DNA of 64,000 nucleotides, taken from assembly GCF_001642575.1 (NCBI RefSeq), contig NZ_LXNG01000009.1, forward strand, positions 62,001 through 126,000, written 5' to 3'. The stretch is from Xanthomonas floridensis (lineage in GTDB: Bacteria; Pseudomonadota; Gammaproteobacteria; Xanthomonadales; Xanthomonadaceae). The position numbers and the translations under genes are program-made. This document shows, piece by piece, positions 55,230 through 64,000 of this stretch. A model generated the notes under the pieces. The model did no database searches, was not told the origin of the DNA, and saw only the letters and a program-made list of their open reading frames with translations. Positions within the stretch are counted from its first letter, which is position 1, and each line of letters starts with the position of its first letter.

Positions 55230-56105
55230 CTAATGCGCGCGGTCCACCGCAAACCGGCCCAGGGTCGCCAGGGTTTCACCGGGCGGACCATACGGCTGCA
55301 GCACGTCGTGCATGCGTGTCGCCAGCTCGGCCAGCTTCGCCTTGGCACCGTCCATGCCGAGCAAGGCGGGGTAGGTGGATTTGGCTTGCGCGGCGTCCTT
55401 GCCGGCGGTCTTGCCCAGCTGCGCCGAGCTCGATTCCACATCCAGGATGTCGTCGCGGACCTGGAACGCCAGCCCCAGCGCCTCGGCAAAGTCGTCCAGG
55501 CGCTGCTGGTCGGCCGACGCAGCTGCACCACCGAGGGCGCCCATGCGCACTGCCGCGCGGATCAGTGCGCCGGTCTTGAGCGCATGCATGCGCTGCAGCG
55601 CGTGCAGCGATTGCACCTGACCGGTGGCGTCGATATCCAGCGCCTGGCCGCCGCACATGCCGGCGGCGCCCGCGGCGGTGGCCAGGCTCTGCAACCAGCC
55701 GACCCGCAGCTCGGCGCTCGCCGGCGCCATGGCCAGCAGTTCGAACGCACGGGCCTGCAGGGCGTCGCCGGCCAGGATCGCGGTGGCTTCGTCGAAGGCG
55801 ATGTGCACGGTGGGCTGGCCGCGGCGCAAGGCATCGTCGTCCATCGCCGGCAGGTCGTCATGCACCAGCGAATAGGCGTGGATCAGTTCGACCGCCACGG
55901 CCGGGGTATCCAATCGCTCTTCTTCGGCGCCAAACAGCGCACCGGTGGCGTACACCAACAGCGGCCGCATGCGCTTGCCGCCGCCCAACACGGCGTGCCG
56001 CATCGCCGCGTGCAGACGCTGCGTTGCCAGCGTGGCGCTGGGCAGGGCGGCATCGAGGCTGCGTTCGGTGCGAGCGATCCAGTGGTCGAACACGCTGGAA
56101 CTCAC
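55230..56105 (-). CDS. ispA: Farnesyl/geranyl diphosphate synthase
   Basis: The protein has 291 residues with a GTG start one base after the xseB stop. Isoprenyl synthase motifs are complete: GGGKRMRPLL, the first aspartate-rich motif DDLPAMDDD (83-91), GQALDIDATG, KTGALIRAAVRMGA and the second motif FQVRDDILDVE (about residue 217-227). It condenses IPP with DMAPP and GPP to supply quinone, peptidoglycan-carrier and carotenoid-type pathways. It forms an operon with tilS and xseB; dxs is not in the window. Confidence 0.96.
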   Translation of the reverse strand: MSSSVFDHWIARTERSLDAALPSATLATQRLHAAMRHAVLGGGKRMRPLLVYATGALFGAEEERLDTPAVAVELIHAYSLVHDDLPAMDDDALRRGQPTVHIAFDEATAILAGDALQARAFELLAMAPASAELRVGWLQSLATAAGAAGMCGGQALDIDATGQVQSLHALQRMHALKTGALIRAAVRMGALGGAAASADQQRLDDFAEALGLAFQVRDDILDVESSSAQLGKTAGKDAAQAKSTYPALLGMDGAKAKLAELATRMHDVLQPYGPPGETLATLGRFAVDRAH

Positions 56106-56106
56106 C

Positions 56107-56370
56107 TCAGCCGCCGTCCTGTGCGGGCGGTTCGAAGGCTTCGGCGAGCTCGGGGCGGGCCGGGTCGGTCAGCAGGCGCACGCGCAGTTCGGCATGTTCC
56201 AGCGCCTGTTGGCAATCGCGATACAAGCCGATGCCGCGTTCGTAGGCGCTGAGCGACTGCTCCAGGCTCAGGTCGCCGACCTCCATTTTCTGCACCAGTT
56301 GCTCGAGTTCTTCCAGCGACTGTTCAAAGCGGGCAACCGGGGATGTTTCGTTCAAGGACTTCTTGGCCAT
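56107..56370 (-). CDS. xseB: Exodeoxyribonuclease VII small subunit
   Basis: The protein has 87 residues, mostly helical, with the family core [43 protein letters not shown]. XseB multimers bind the XseA large subunit to degrade single-stranded DNA to oligonucleotides. The start [11 protein letters not shown] is at 56370, 31 bases after tilS. It ends one base before the ispA start. Confidence 0.96.
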   Translation of the reverse strand: MAKKSLNETSPVARFEQSLEELEQLVQKMEVGDLSLEQSLSAYERGIGLYRDCQQALEHAELRVRLLTDPARPELAEAFEPPAQDGG

Positions 56371-56401
56371 CGTGGAAGTGTGCGGGGCGCAGCCAGGGCG
56401 G

Positions 56402-57703
56402 TCAATTCGCCTGGCTGCTTGCCTGCCAGTGCAGGCTGGCGTGATTGGCCTGCAACCAGGCATGCAGGGGGGCCGAGACGATGCGATCGCCGGCGGCCAG
56501 CACCTGCTCCCCGTCGCACAGGATGGGCAGGCGGTCGCGCTCCCACGGCGGCAGGTCCAAGGTCTGCAGCAGGTGCTTGAGCCGATGCGAGTGACTGCGC
56601 TGCGGCAGCACGATGCGCTCGCCGCCGTGACGTGCACGCACCAGCAACGGGTGGGCGAAGTGCAGCTGTTGCGGCGCGTGCAGGGCCAGCTTTGCACCAT
56701 CGGGCAGCTGCAAGGGCTGGGCGCCGTCCCAGTGCGCGGACCACGCCGCCGGCCAGGCTGCGGTGGTGCGGAGCAGATACAGGCGCTGGCGCCAGCGTCG
56801 CACCTGGGCCTGCTGCCAGGCGAAGCAGGCCTGCCGGTCGGACGCGGGGATGTCGATCTCCCGCAGCAACGCTGCCACACCCTGCGCGGGAAGCGGTGGT
56901 GCATGCGCTGCGTTCACCCAGGCGCGCAGCAGGCGTGGCTGTCGTGCGGTGGGCTGCGCCGCGAGCAACTGCAGATCCAGCGCGCCACGTCGGGTGAGCA
57001 GGGCGGGCAGCAGCGCCAGATCGTCGTGCAGCAGCAGGTCGCCGGCGTCGGCGCTCAGCTGCGCGCTGCGTGCCAGGGCCTCGCTGGCCTGCGGCCACCG
57101 GTGCTGCAGCAACGGCAGGATGTGGGTGCGCAGGAAATTGCGGTCGTAACGCGGATCGGCGTTGCTGGAATCGTCGATCCACTGCAGGCCATGCGCATGT
57201 GCGTAGGTCTGCAGCTGGTCGCGTGCGTGCGCCAGCAACGGGCGCCACAAGGTACCGGCGGCGAATGGCCGCTGCACGCGCATGGCCGCCAGCCCATCCG
57301 GGCCGGAGGCACGCAGGGCGCGCAGCAGGAACGTCTCGGCCTGATCGTCGCGATGATGCGCCAGTGCCAGCCATTCGCCGCTGGCGAGCACGTCAGCGAA
57401 GGCGGCGTGGCGCGCCTGGCGGGCAGCCGCTTCCAGCCCCAGGCCGCTGTCGCGTGCAACCTGCACATGCACGGTCTGCAGCGGGACACCCAATGCCTCG
57501 CAGGTCTGCCGGCAGTGCGCCGCCCAGGCATCGGCATCGGCATGCAGGCCATGGTGCACGTGCAACGCGCGCAGGCCGTGGTCGCGATATGCCTGCGTGG
57601 CAGCCAGGGCATGCAGCAACACCGTCGAGTCCATGCCGCCGCTGTAGGCGATCAGCACCGGGCCCGGTGGTGTGGCAGGCAGCAAGGGCAGCGTGGCAGT
57701 CAT
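56402..57703 (-). CDS. tilS: tRNA(Ile)-lysidine synthase
   Basis: The protein has 433 residues starting at [20 protein letters not shown]. The PP-loop ATPase motif is SGGMDS (21-26). [25 protein letters not shown] and the WRPLL / [16 protein letters not shown] blocks define TilS. A C-terminal tRNA-binding region (about 355-430) includes [21 protein letters not shown]. It converts C34 of tRNA-Ile(CAU) to lysidine so that it reads AUA. It is the first gene of tilS-xseB-ispA. Confidence 0.95.
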   Translation of the reverse strand: MTATLPLLPATPPGPVLIAYSGGMDSTVLLHALAATQAYRDHGLRALHVHHGLHADADAWAAHCRQTCEALGVPLQTVHVQVARDSGLGLEAAARQARHAAFADVLASGEWLALAHHRDDQAETFLLRALRASGPDGLAAMRVQRPFAAGTLWRPLLAHARDQLQTYAHAHGLQWIDDSSNADPRYDRNFLRTHILPLLQHRWPQASEALARSAQLSADAGDLLLHDDLALLPALLTRRGALDLQLLAAQPTARQPRLLRAWVNAAHAPPLPAQGVAALLREIDIPASDRQACFAWQQAQVRRWRQRLYLLRTTAAWPAAWSAHWDGAQPLQLPDGAKLALHAPQQLHFAHPLLVRARHGGERIVLPQRSHSHRLKHLLQTLDLPPWERDRLPILCDGEQVLAAGDRIVSAPLHAWLQANHASLHWQASSQAN

Positions 57704-57901
57704 CGAGGCCTCACCGATCCACAATGATCCAATGGCGCAGTCAACGCGCTGCGGTCAGGCGATTGCATGCATCCTGCGCGCTGGCCGGCGTGCATCCGCG
57801 GTGCCAAGGCGTGCGTCGGTGGCGCGCTGGCGACTACCCGCAACCCTGCATCGCCACGCCCATCGTGCCTTCCAGTCCACCGTCGCACCCCTGCCTGCAT
57901 C

Positions 57902-59602
57902 TCAGCGCCTGTCCGCCGCCTCGAACGTGGCCGGCTTGGGCAGTTGTACCGGGACGCCGGCGGCATCGCAGGTGCCGGCCTTGCACAGGCGCTCGCGTAG
58001 CCGCGGGGTGGCCTGCACGATCACATGGTAGATGACGTTTTCTTCCAGCGTGCCGCGGAACGCCGCGCTGCCCGGGCCGGTGGCCCAGATGCCGACATCT
58101 TCGCCGCCGTGGGTTTCAGACTTGGTCGGCACCAGCGCTTCCTGCATGTAGCCGGGCGCTTCGGTATCGACGTGGGTCAGGTCCGGGCGGCCCGCGGCCG
58201 GCTCGCTGCTGCTGGGCTCATGCGGAAATTTCTTGCTGCCGGCCGGCTGGGCGTTGCTGGCACCGGTGTAGCCCGGACCGTTGGCGTAGCTGAGCGTGGT
58301 GTAGGGCTGGCCGGCCATGTCGGTGGCCAGCTGGGTGCGGTCGCCTTCCTCGCCGCCGGTGCCACGCACCTTGCCCAGGATCGGATTGCCGCGCACCGGA
58401 TAACCGACGAAGTTGAGCGTGTGCGAATGGTCGGCGGTGACGATGATCAGCGTGTCCGGTGGTGCGGTCTGCACGGCAGTGCGTACCGCATCGGACAGCG
58501 ACACCGTTTCGTCCAGCGCGCGATACGCATTGCCGGCATGGTTGGCGTGGTCGATGCGGCCGCCCTCGACCATCAGTACGAAGCCATTCGGGTCGCGCGA
58601 CAGCGACTGGATCGCGGTGCGGGTCATTTCGGTCAGGCTGGGCTCGCCCTGCGGGCTGCGGTTGCGGTCGTGGTCGAACTGCATGTGATCCGGCTCGAAC
58701 AGGCCCAGCAGCGCGGGTGCGCCGGCGGCCGCCTGCAACTGCTGTTCGTTCCACACATAGGCGCCCTGCGGGTGCGCCTGTTTCCATTCGGCGACCAGAT
58801 CGCGCCCGTCCAGGCGCAGCCCGACCTTGTCGTCGTACTCCGGGTCGCGCTCCTGCACGGTCTGGAACTGGCTGCGGCCGCCGCCGAGCACTACCTGCGG
58901 GCCACGGCCGTAGCGGGCGGTGGACAGCAACTGCTGGGCGATGTCCTGACAGCCGGCAGCGCGCGCGGCCTCGGGCAGGTCGGTGTCGTTTTCCCAGTTG
59001 CGCTCCGGCGAATGCGCGTAGGTGGCCGCGGGGGTGGCGTGGGTGATGCGGGTGGTGGTGACGATACCGGTCGCCATGCCGGCGCTGTCGGCCAGCTGCA
59101 GCCAACTCAGCAGGCCCTTGTTCAAGCTGTCGGCACAGTCGCTGCGGCTGCCGCTGCTGACGCCGATCGCGCCCATGTGCGACTTCACGCCAGTCGTAAT
59201 GGAGGTCATGGTGCCGGCCGAATCGGGGGTCTGCGAATCGGTGTTGTAGGTCTTGCTGAAGGCGGTGGCGGGGAACTGTTCCCACGACAATAGGTTTTCT
59301 TCGCCCGGGCCGCCCTTGCGCTGGCCATCCAGGATGCGCGCGGCGGCCACGGTGGTCAGGCTCATGCCATCGCCCAGGAACAGGATCACGTTGCGCGCCT
59401 TGCCGGCCATGGCGCCATTGCCGGCCGCACGCGCCGCCCCGGAGCGGTACCACCACTGCGGGGTCTCGCCGGCCGGATGCGTCACCGGCGGTACGTCCAC
59501 CTTGACCGCAGCAGGTGCAGAGGCGGTGGTGCCGGAGGTGGAGGCGCAGGCGGCCACGCACAGCGTGGTCAGGGCGGCGAGGGCAGGCAGGCGATAACGC
59601 AT
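57902..59602 (-). CDS. Alkaline phosphatase, lipoprotein type
   Basis: The protein has 566 residues starting at MRYRLPALAALTTLCVAAC, with a lipobox cysteine at 19. The PhoA-family catalytic sites are clear: the metal-binding GDGM block (VILFLGDGMSLTTV), the nucleophile serine in TPDSAGTMTS, VEGGRIDHANHAG, and TADHSHTLNF. Conserved THGGEDVGIWATGPG near the C terminus completes the zinc site. It releases phosphate from monoesters at the envelope surface. It is divergent from the symporter with a 148-bp gap. No Pho box was identified. Confidence 0.92.
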   Translation of the reverse strand: MRYRLPALAALTTLCVAACASTSGTTASAPAAVKVDVPPVTHPAGETPQWWYRSGAARAAGNGAMAGKARNVILFLGDGMSLTTVAAARILDGQRKGGPGEENLLSWEQFPATAFSKTYNTDSQTPDSAGTMTSITTGVKSHMGAIGVSSGSRSDCADSLNKGLLSWLQLADSAGMATGIVTTTRITHATPAATYAHSPERNWENDTDLPEAARAAGCQDIAQQLLSTARYGRGPQVVLGGGRSQFQTVQERDPEYDDKVGLRLDGRDLVAEWKQAHPQGAYVWNEQQLQAAAGAPALLGLFEPDHMQFDHDRNRSPQGEPSLTEMTRTAIQSLSRDPNGFVLMVEGGRIDHANHAGNAYRALDETVSLSDAVRTAVQTAPPDTLIIVTADHSHTLNFVGYPVRGNPILGKVRGTGGEEGDRTQLATDMAGQPYTTLSYANGPGYTGASNAQPAGSKKFPHEPSSSEPAAGRPDLTHVDTEAPGYMQEALVPTKSETHGGEDVGIWATGPGSAAFRGTLEENVIYHVIVQATPRLRERLCKAGTCDAAGVPVQLPKPATFEAADRR

Positions 59603-59750
59603 CGGGTTCGAACTCGTGGCTGAATCAGTGCCCATTATGCCGGCCGGCGTCCGTCGCACAGATGACACGCCGCTGTTCCAGTCGTGGCCTCGCGGGTCAC
59701 GCGCCCCTGCGCTAAGGTGCATGCACTCTCCCCCCGGATGATTCGACGAC

Positions 59751-61091
59751 ATGAGACTGGTTGCGGCCTGGTTGCGCATTCCGTTCTGGCAGCGCGTGGT
59801 GGCCGGCTTCGTCCTGGGCGCGCTGGCTGGCTGGGCCATGGGGCCGGCGGCCGAGGTGTGGTTCGGTCCACTGGGCGATCTGTACGTCACCCTGATCAAG
59901 ATGATCGCCGTGCCGCTGGTGTTCTTCGCGGTGATCAATGCGATCTCCTCGCTGCACGGGCAGAAGTCGGTGGCTGCACTGGGCGGGCGCACCTTCCTGT
60001 GGTTCGTGATCACCGCGGCCTTGGCCGTCGGCGTGGGGCTGGCGGTGGGCACGCTGCTGCAGCCGGGCGCCGGCCACTTCAATCTGAGCGTGGACTCCAG
60101 CTGGAAGCCGCGCGATGTGCCCAGCCCGATCAAGGTGCTGCTGGACGTGGTGCCGTCCAATCCGTTCTATGCACTGACCGGCATCGGCACCAAGACCAAC
60201 GCGGCCGGTGAAACCGTGCTGGCGGCCGGGCGCGGCTCGATCCTGCCGGTGATCTTCTTTGCCGCCTTGCTCGGCTTTGCGATGGTCAAGCTCGGCGAGC
60301 GCGTGGCCGATGCACGCAAGCTCACCGCGCAGATGAGCGACATCATGATCCAGGTCACGCGCTTCGTGCTGGAGATGACCCCGCTCGGCACCTTCGGCCT
60401 GATCGCCGGCCTGGTCGGCAGCTACGGCTTCCAGAAGCTGCTGCCATTCGGCAGTTTCGTGCTGGCGCTATACCTGGCCTGCGCCATCCACATCGTGGTG
60501 GTCTACAGCAGCCTGTTGCTGGTGCATGGGCTGAACCCGTGGAAGTTTTTCCGCGGCGCCGCGCCGGGCATGCAGGTGGCGTTCGTCAGTTCGTCGAGCT
60601 TTGCCGCGATGCCGGTGGCGATGCGTTCGATCACGCATAACCTGGGCGTGAGCAAGGACTACGCGGCCTTTGCGGTGCCGCTGGGCGCCAGCATCAAGAT
60701 GGATGGCTGCGGTGCGATCTTCCCGGCGTTGTGCGCGGTGTTCATCGCGCAATACACCGGCGTGCCGTTGACTGCCAACCAGTATTTCGTGGTGCTGATC
60801 GCCTCGGTGCTGGGCAGCTTCGGCACCGCCGGCGTGCCGGGCACGGCGGTGATCATGGCCACGGTGGTGCTGAGCGCGGCCAATCTGCCGCTGGAAGTGA
60901 TCGGGTATCTGTATGCCATCGATCGCGTGCTCGACATGATGCGTACCATGACCAATGTGACCGGGCAGATGCTGGTGCCGGTGCTGGTGGCCAAGGAAAC
61001 CGGCCTGCTGGACAAGACCGTGTACGACGCCGCGTCCACCAATGTCGGGCTGGAAGATCCGCCGGCAGACAGCGCCAAGCCGCTTCGCTGA
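59751..61091 (+). CDS. Dicarboxylate/amino-acid:cation symporter
   Basis: The protein has 446 residues of the DAACS (GltP/DctA) family: PFWQRVVAGFVLGALAGW at the start, PLGDLYVTLIKMIAVPLVFFAV, the serine-rich hairpin VAFVSSSSFAAMPVAM, then PLGASIKMDGCGAIFPALCAVFIAQ and DRVLDMMRTMTNVTGQ with the substrate-coordinating D, R and N. It takes up C4-dicarboxylates or glutamate/aspartate with Na+ or protons. The methyltransferase gene begins only 9 bp after its stop. Confidence 0.94.
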   Translation: MRLVAAWLRIPFWQRVVAGFVLGALAGWAMGPAAEVWFGPLGDLYVTLIKMIAVPLVFFAVINAISSLHGQKSVAALGGRTFLWFVITAALAVGVGLAVGTLLQPGAGHFNLSVDSSWKPRDVPSPIKVLLDVVPSNPFYALTGIGTKTNAAGETVLAAGRGSILPVIFFAALLGFAMVKLGERVADARKLTAQMSDIMIQVTRFVLEMTPLGTFGLIAGLVGSYGFQKLLPFGSFVLALYLACAIHIVVVYSSLLLVHGLNPWKFFRGAAPGMQVAFVSSSSFAAMPVAMRSITHNLGVSKDYAAFAVPLGASIKMDGCGAIFPALCAVFIAQYTGVPLTANQYFVVLIASVLGSFGTAGVPGTAVIMATVVLSAANLPLEVIGYLYAIDRVLDMMRTMTNVTGQMLVPVLVAKETGLLDKTVYDAASTNVGLEDPPADSAKPLR

Positions 61092-61100
61092 GCGCGGCCG

Positions 61101-61937
61101 ATGACGGTTGGACTTCCTGTGTTGCGCGAGCGCCTGGCGCAATTGACCGAGCTGGAGACCGTCGACGGCGTGTTCGTGCAGCGCAGTCTGGCCGCGGATC
61201 CGTTCGAGGATCGCTACCTGCAGGTACGGCGGCAGGAAGGCCGGGTATATACCGATGCCCAGGTCCGCAGCCTGCCGCATCCTGGCGGCACGTTGGGCGC
61301 CAGCCTCGAATGGCAGGTGCGCGCGCTGTCCAGCGCGTTGCTGGTGCACCACCTGCGCACGCGGGCGGGCGAGGGCGCCATTCTGGAACTGGGCTGCGGC
61401 AACGGCTGGCTGTCGCAGCTGCTGGCACAGGCGCTGCAACGCGATGTCTGCGGCATCGACGTCAACCGCACCGAACTTGCCCAGGCCGCACGCGTGTTCT
61501 GCCACGAGCAACGCATCAGTTTCGTCGCCGCCGATATCCAGACCGTGGCGCTGCCACGCGATGTGTTCGATGTCATCGTGGTGCCGGCCTGCATCCAGTA
61601 TTTTCAGGATCCGGCCGCCTTGGTACGCCATCTGCTGGCCCAGCTACGCGATGACGGCGAACTGCATATTCTCGACAGTCCCTTGTATGCGGACCGGCAA
61701 CGCGCCGCCGAAAGCGCCGCGCGCAGCCTGCGTTATTTCACCGGGCTGGGCGTGCCGGCGTTGGCCGAGCAGTATCACCAGCACACCTATGCCATCTTCG
61801 ACCCGTTCCAGGTGCACTGGTTATTCGATCCGCGCCGGCCCGCCGCGCGACTTGGGCGACTGCTCAGACGGCGACAGCCGCACTTTCCCTGGCTGTGTCT
61901 TCGCAAGCAGGACAATCAGGAACGGTTAGCTCGCTGA
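61101..61937 (+). CDS. Class I SAM-dependent methyltransferase
   Basis: The protein has 278 residues. Motif I is ILELGCGNGWLSQLLAQ (about 95-110), followed by an acidic turn GIDVN, the adenine region AADIQTVALP and VFDVIVVPACIQYF. A C-terminal region (about 185-278) has no recognised domain, ending in basic RRPAARLGRLLRRRQPHF. No substrate can be assigned. Tight spacing suggests it is made with the symporter, but no functional link is evident. Confidence 0.85.
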   Translation: MTVGLPVLRERLAQLTELETVDGVFVQRSLAADPFEDRYLQVRRQEGRVYTDAQVRSLPHPGGTLGASLEWQVRALSSALLVHHLRTRAGEGAILELGCGNGWLSQLLAQALQRDVCGIDVNRTELAQAARVFCHEQRISFVAADIQTVALPRDVFDVIVVPACIQYFQDPAALVRHLLAQLRDDGELHILDSPLYADRQRAAESAARSLRYFTGLGVPALAEQYHQHTYAIFDPFQVHWLFDPRRPAARLGRLLRRRQPHFPWLCLRKQDNQERLAR

Positions 61938-62191
61938 TCGCGGCGGTCGCACCCTGACCGGGCCTCGCTCGGTCGTGTATGGCCCGGCACCGCAGAGATC
62001 CTGGCGCCCACGGGCAACTGTGGAAGCGCATTAGCGCTGCGAATGCCTGCATGGAAGATGCTGCGCGAGTCGCAGTCCGCGGTGTCCGCCGTGAGCCGTT
62101 CTTCGACTACTGCGATTGCATTCCGCGTGACGCGTGGGCCGGACAGCGTGCGCATGGCACACTTCCCGCTCATCCCCAGCGAGAGCGTGCA

Positions 62192-62683
62192 GTGATTGGC
62201 CAACAGCGTGATCTGACATTTCGTTTCCTGGCCGAGCCCAGCGACGTCAACTTCGGCGGCAAGGTGCATGGCGGGGTGGTGATGAAATGGATCGACCAGG
62301 TCGGTTTTGCCGCGGCCAGTGGCTGGAGCGGACATTACTGCGTGACCGTTGCGGTGGGCGGCATTCGCTTCGTGGCACCGGTGCGCATCGGCGATCTGGT
62401 CGCGGTGTCGGCCAAGCTGGTCTACACCGGCCGCAGCAGCATGCATTTCGCCATCGATGTGCGTGCGCGCAGTCCGATGGGCGGCGACTCGCGCCTGTGT
62501 ACCCACTGCATCATCGTGTTCGTGGCGATGGATCCGGACGGCGTCACGCCGGTGGAAGTGCCTTCCTGGCGTCCGGATACACCCGAAGACCAGCGCCTAG
62601 CCGAGTACGCGCTCAAGGTGATGGAGCTGAGCAAGGGCATCGAGGACACCATGGCCCATTACAAGGCCGACACCTCGCGGTGA
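62192..62683 (+). CDS. Acyl-CoA thioesterase, YciA-like hotdog
   Basis: The protein has 163 residues from a GTG at 62192 with GAGAG 6 bases upstream; no ATG is available near the conserved start. The hotdog pattern is intact: LAEPSDVNFGGKVHGGVVMKWIDQVGFAAAS includes the asparagine and HGG of the catalytic helix. CVTVAVGGIRFVAPVRIGDLVAVSAKLVYTG and TPVEVPSWRP follow. It hydrolyses acyl-CoAs and may help maintain the CoA pool. Frames extending further upstream are unconserved. Confidence 0.9.
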   Translation: MIGQQRDLTFRFLAEPSDVNFGGKVHGGVVMKWIDQVGFAAASGWSGHYCVTVAVGGIRFVAPVRIGDLVAVSAKLVYTGRSSMHFAIDVRARSPMGGDSRLCTHCIIVFVAMDPDGVTPVEVPSWRPDTPEDQRLAEYALKVMELSKGIEDTMAHYKADTSR

Positions 62684-62854
62684 TCGACAGACTGCGCGGC
62701 CAGGAATTCTCCGGCCGGCAGCAGGCCAGTGGTGGATACATCCCGTGGTGCCCGGCTCGCTTTGCCGTGCTGGCAGCTGGGGCGCCAGTCATGTCGGAAG
62801 GGCCGCCACATGTCAGTCACATGACCGGTGGCCCGCCTGCATTGCGCAACACAT

Positions 62855-62885
62855 AAAAAAAGACCGCGGGAATGCCGCGGCCTTC
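62855..62885 (-). terminator. Intrinsic terminator after the NlpC/P60 gene
   Basis: On the minus strand a CCGCGG..CCGCGG stem with a 4-5 base loop is followed by CTTTTTTT. It lies about 28 bp past the stop of the NlpC/P60 gene at 62913. Confidence 0.88.
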
Positions 62886-62912
62886 TGTCATCGACGCAGA
62901 GTACCCGGGGCG

Positions 62913-63662
62913 TTACAGCACCCGGCGCGCCTGGATGAACTTCTCGCTCCAGTAGCCACTGGCGAGCGAATCCACGCGCACGTCCTTGCCGCGGCTGGGC
63001 GCATGCAGGAACTTGCCGTCGCCGACTACCAGGCCGACATGATCGATGCGGCCGCGCTTGCCGAAGAACACCAGATCACCAGCCTTCAGTGCATTGGGAT
63101 CCTTGATCAGCTCGGCCGATTCGTCGCGGGCGATGTCGCGCGAGACGCGCGGCAGGTCGATGCCGAGCGCGGTCTTGAACACGTAACCCACCAGGCCGCT
63201 GCAGTCGAAGCCTTCGGTGGATTCGCCGCCCCAGACGTACGGGGTGCCCAGCAGTGCCATGGCGCGCTGCAGGATCACCTGCACGCGGCTGTCGGCCACG
63301 GCGTTCTGCGCAGCGTTGGCCGCGCTCTGCGACACGTCGTAATTGGCAAGCAGGCGGCTGAGGTCGCCGGCGAACATCGCCGAGCGGTCCATCAGCGGAA
63401 TGGCGTCGTTGGCAGCCAGGTGCGGAAGCAGGGCAGCCAGGGTCGCGGTGGCAGCGGCGTCGGCGCGGCTGCGGGTAGCGGCTTTCTCGGCGGCGACGAC
63501 GCTGTCTGGCGTGGTCGTCTGCGGAGCGGATGAGGCGCCAGTGGCGGTTTGCGCCAGAGCGGGCAGTGCGGCAATCCAGAGAGCGGTAGCGCAAAGCAGG
63601 CGGAGCGGTTTCCGGAGCGGAAGCGGGGCGGCGCCAGGGTTGATCTGTTCGTCGTTCGTCAC
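62913..63662 (-). CDS. NlpC/P60 endopeptidase
   Basis: The protein has 249 residues. A signal peptide (LRLLCATALWIAALPALAQ) precedes a helical spacer (about 52-125). The papain-like NlpC/P60 domain has catalytic Cys154 in GFDCSGLVGYV, His208 in RIDHVGLVVGDG and His220 in FLHAPSRG. It cleaves within peptidoglycan stem peptides (gamma-D-Glu-diaminopimelate bond in relatives). It has a strong terminator and a second NlpC/P60 gene immediately upstream on the same strand. Confidence 0.94.
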   Translation of the reverse strand: MTNDEQINPGAAPLPLRKPLRLLCATALWIAALPALAQTATGASSAPQTTTPDSVVAAEKAATRSRADAAATATLAALLPHLAANDAIPLMDRSAMFAGDLSRLLANYDVSQSAANAAQNAVADSRVQVILQRAMALLGTPYVWGGESTEGFDCSGLVGYVFKTALGIDLPRVSRDIARDESAELIKDPNALKAGDLVFFGKRGRIDHVGLVVGDGKFLHAPSRGKDVRVDSLASGYWSEKFIQARRVL

Positions 63663-63771
63663 GCGGGAATCACAATTCTGCTGTCGATGCGGGATGATGC
63701 CCTGGTGAACGAATCGTTACGTTCAAAAAAAGTTAACTTTCCGTTTTATGACTTGTGATGAGCGTCACATT

Positions 63772-64000
63772 TCAGTGTAAAACCCGCTTCGAACCTGAAT
63801 AATGGTCACGCCAGTAAGCTCCGTCGAGAAAATCCAAGCGGACCGTACCGCCGGTGGTCGGGGCATGCACGAAGCGGCCTTCTCCCACATAAATACCGAC
63901 GTGGGTCACGCTGCCGCCCGCGCCGAAAAACACCAGGTCGCCTGTCGCCAGCTTCTCGGGTGAAATCCGTGGGCCCTGGATGGCTGCCAGTTCGCGTGAA
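63772..64000 (-). CDS. Second NlpC/P60 endopeptidase, C-terminal part only
   Basis: Reading back from the stop at 63774-63772, the 76 visible codons give LATGDLVFFGAGG, SVTHVGIYVGEGRFVHAP and GAYWRDHY. These are the histidine half of an NlpC/P60 domain, with the two histidines aligned to His208 and His220 of the neighbour. The catalytic cysteine and signal peptide lie beyond the window edge. The pair is tandem, on the same strand, with a 109-bp AT-rich gap (63663-63771) that includes AAAAAAAGTTAAC and could hold a promoter for the downstream copy. Confidence 0.92.
   Translation of the reverse strand, partial: SRELAAIQGPRISPEKLATGDLVFFGAGGSVTHVGIYVGEGRFVHAPTTGGTVRLDFLDGAYWRDHYSGSKRVLH

Noticed and set aside
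54687-56252. A 521-codon plus-strand frame covering the gap before ispA.
   Set aside because: It runs antisense through ispA and its unique 5' half is low-complexity; no family similarity.
59595-59625. GGGTTCGAACTC resembling a tRNA T-loop upstream of the alkaline phosphatase.
   Set aside because: The five-base T-stem does not pair and no acceptor or anticodon stem can be drawn around it.

Overview
The window is high-GC gammaproteobacterial chromosome and almost certainly a Xanthomonas. Four things point there: the protein sequences themselves; the conserved housekeeping clusters leuS-lptE-holA-nadD-rsfS-rlmH and maf-rng-yhdP-tldD with darP|pmbA; an Oar-like TonB-dependent receptor; and many intergenic heptanucleotide and REP-like palindromic repeats. 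I see no prophage, transposase, CRISPR array, rRNA or tRNA. Species assignment is not attempted.

Layout. 1-3.4 kb: c-di-GMP enzymes (the 3' end of a GGDEF-EAL protein and a GAF-GGDEF cyclase) flank rluF. 3.7-13.5 kb: a DMT exporter, a DUF72 protein, rraA, a secreted penicillin-binding-like serine hydrolase, a CPA2 antiporter, a pRiA4b ORF-3 family protein and an ABC exporter. 13.5-25 kb: two copies of a palindromic repeat family, a DUF885 lipoprotein peptidase, a GFA-family protein, a DUF4349 lipoprotein, an ArsR-controlled operon encoding a cupin-DUF2867 fusion, a divergent LysR/DMT pair, a periplasmic cyclophilin, a hotdog thioesterase, cnoX and a DUF998 membrane protein. 25-35 kb: leuS-lptE-holA-nadD-rsfS, then a J-domain-like gene and a Tat-exported PhoX-type phosphatase, then rlmH. 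35.5-40 kb: a TonB-like protein and a large Oar-like receptor with a strong terminator. 40-52 kb: a SIMPL protein, maf-rng-yhdP, a frameshifted DUF6065 gene, tldD, darP and pmbA. 52-64 kb: a DUF4870 protein, an M35 metallopeptidase, tilS-xseB-ispA, an alkaline phosphatase, a dicarboxylate/amino-acid symporter with a methyltransferase, a thioesterase and two tandem NlpC/P60 endopeptidases (the second cut by the window edge).

The working logic is mostly housekeeping: translation and ribosome quality (leuS, rsfS, rlmH, rluF, tilS, darP), RNA decay (rng, rraA), envelope assembly (lptE, yhdP, NlpC/P60), NAD and isoprenoid synthesis, and nutrient uptake or phosphate scavenging. The most unusual points are as follows. 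Heptamer tandem repeats lie inside the only available reading-frame entry of nadD. A DUF6065 gene is broken by one extra GATG unit next to a duplicated 3' end of yhdP. An ArsR promoter has two operator copies exactly 16 bp apart. U-tract-less perfect hairpins sit 9-10 bp past two stop codons.
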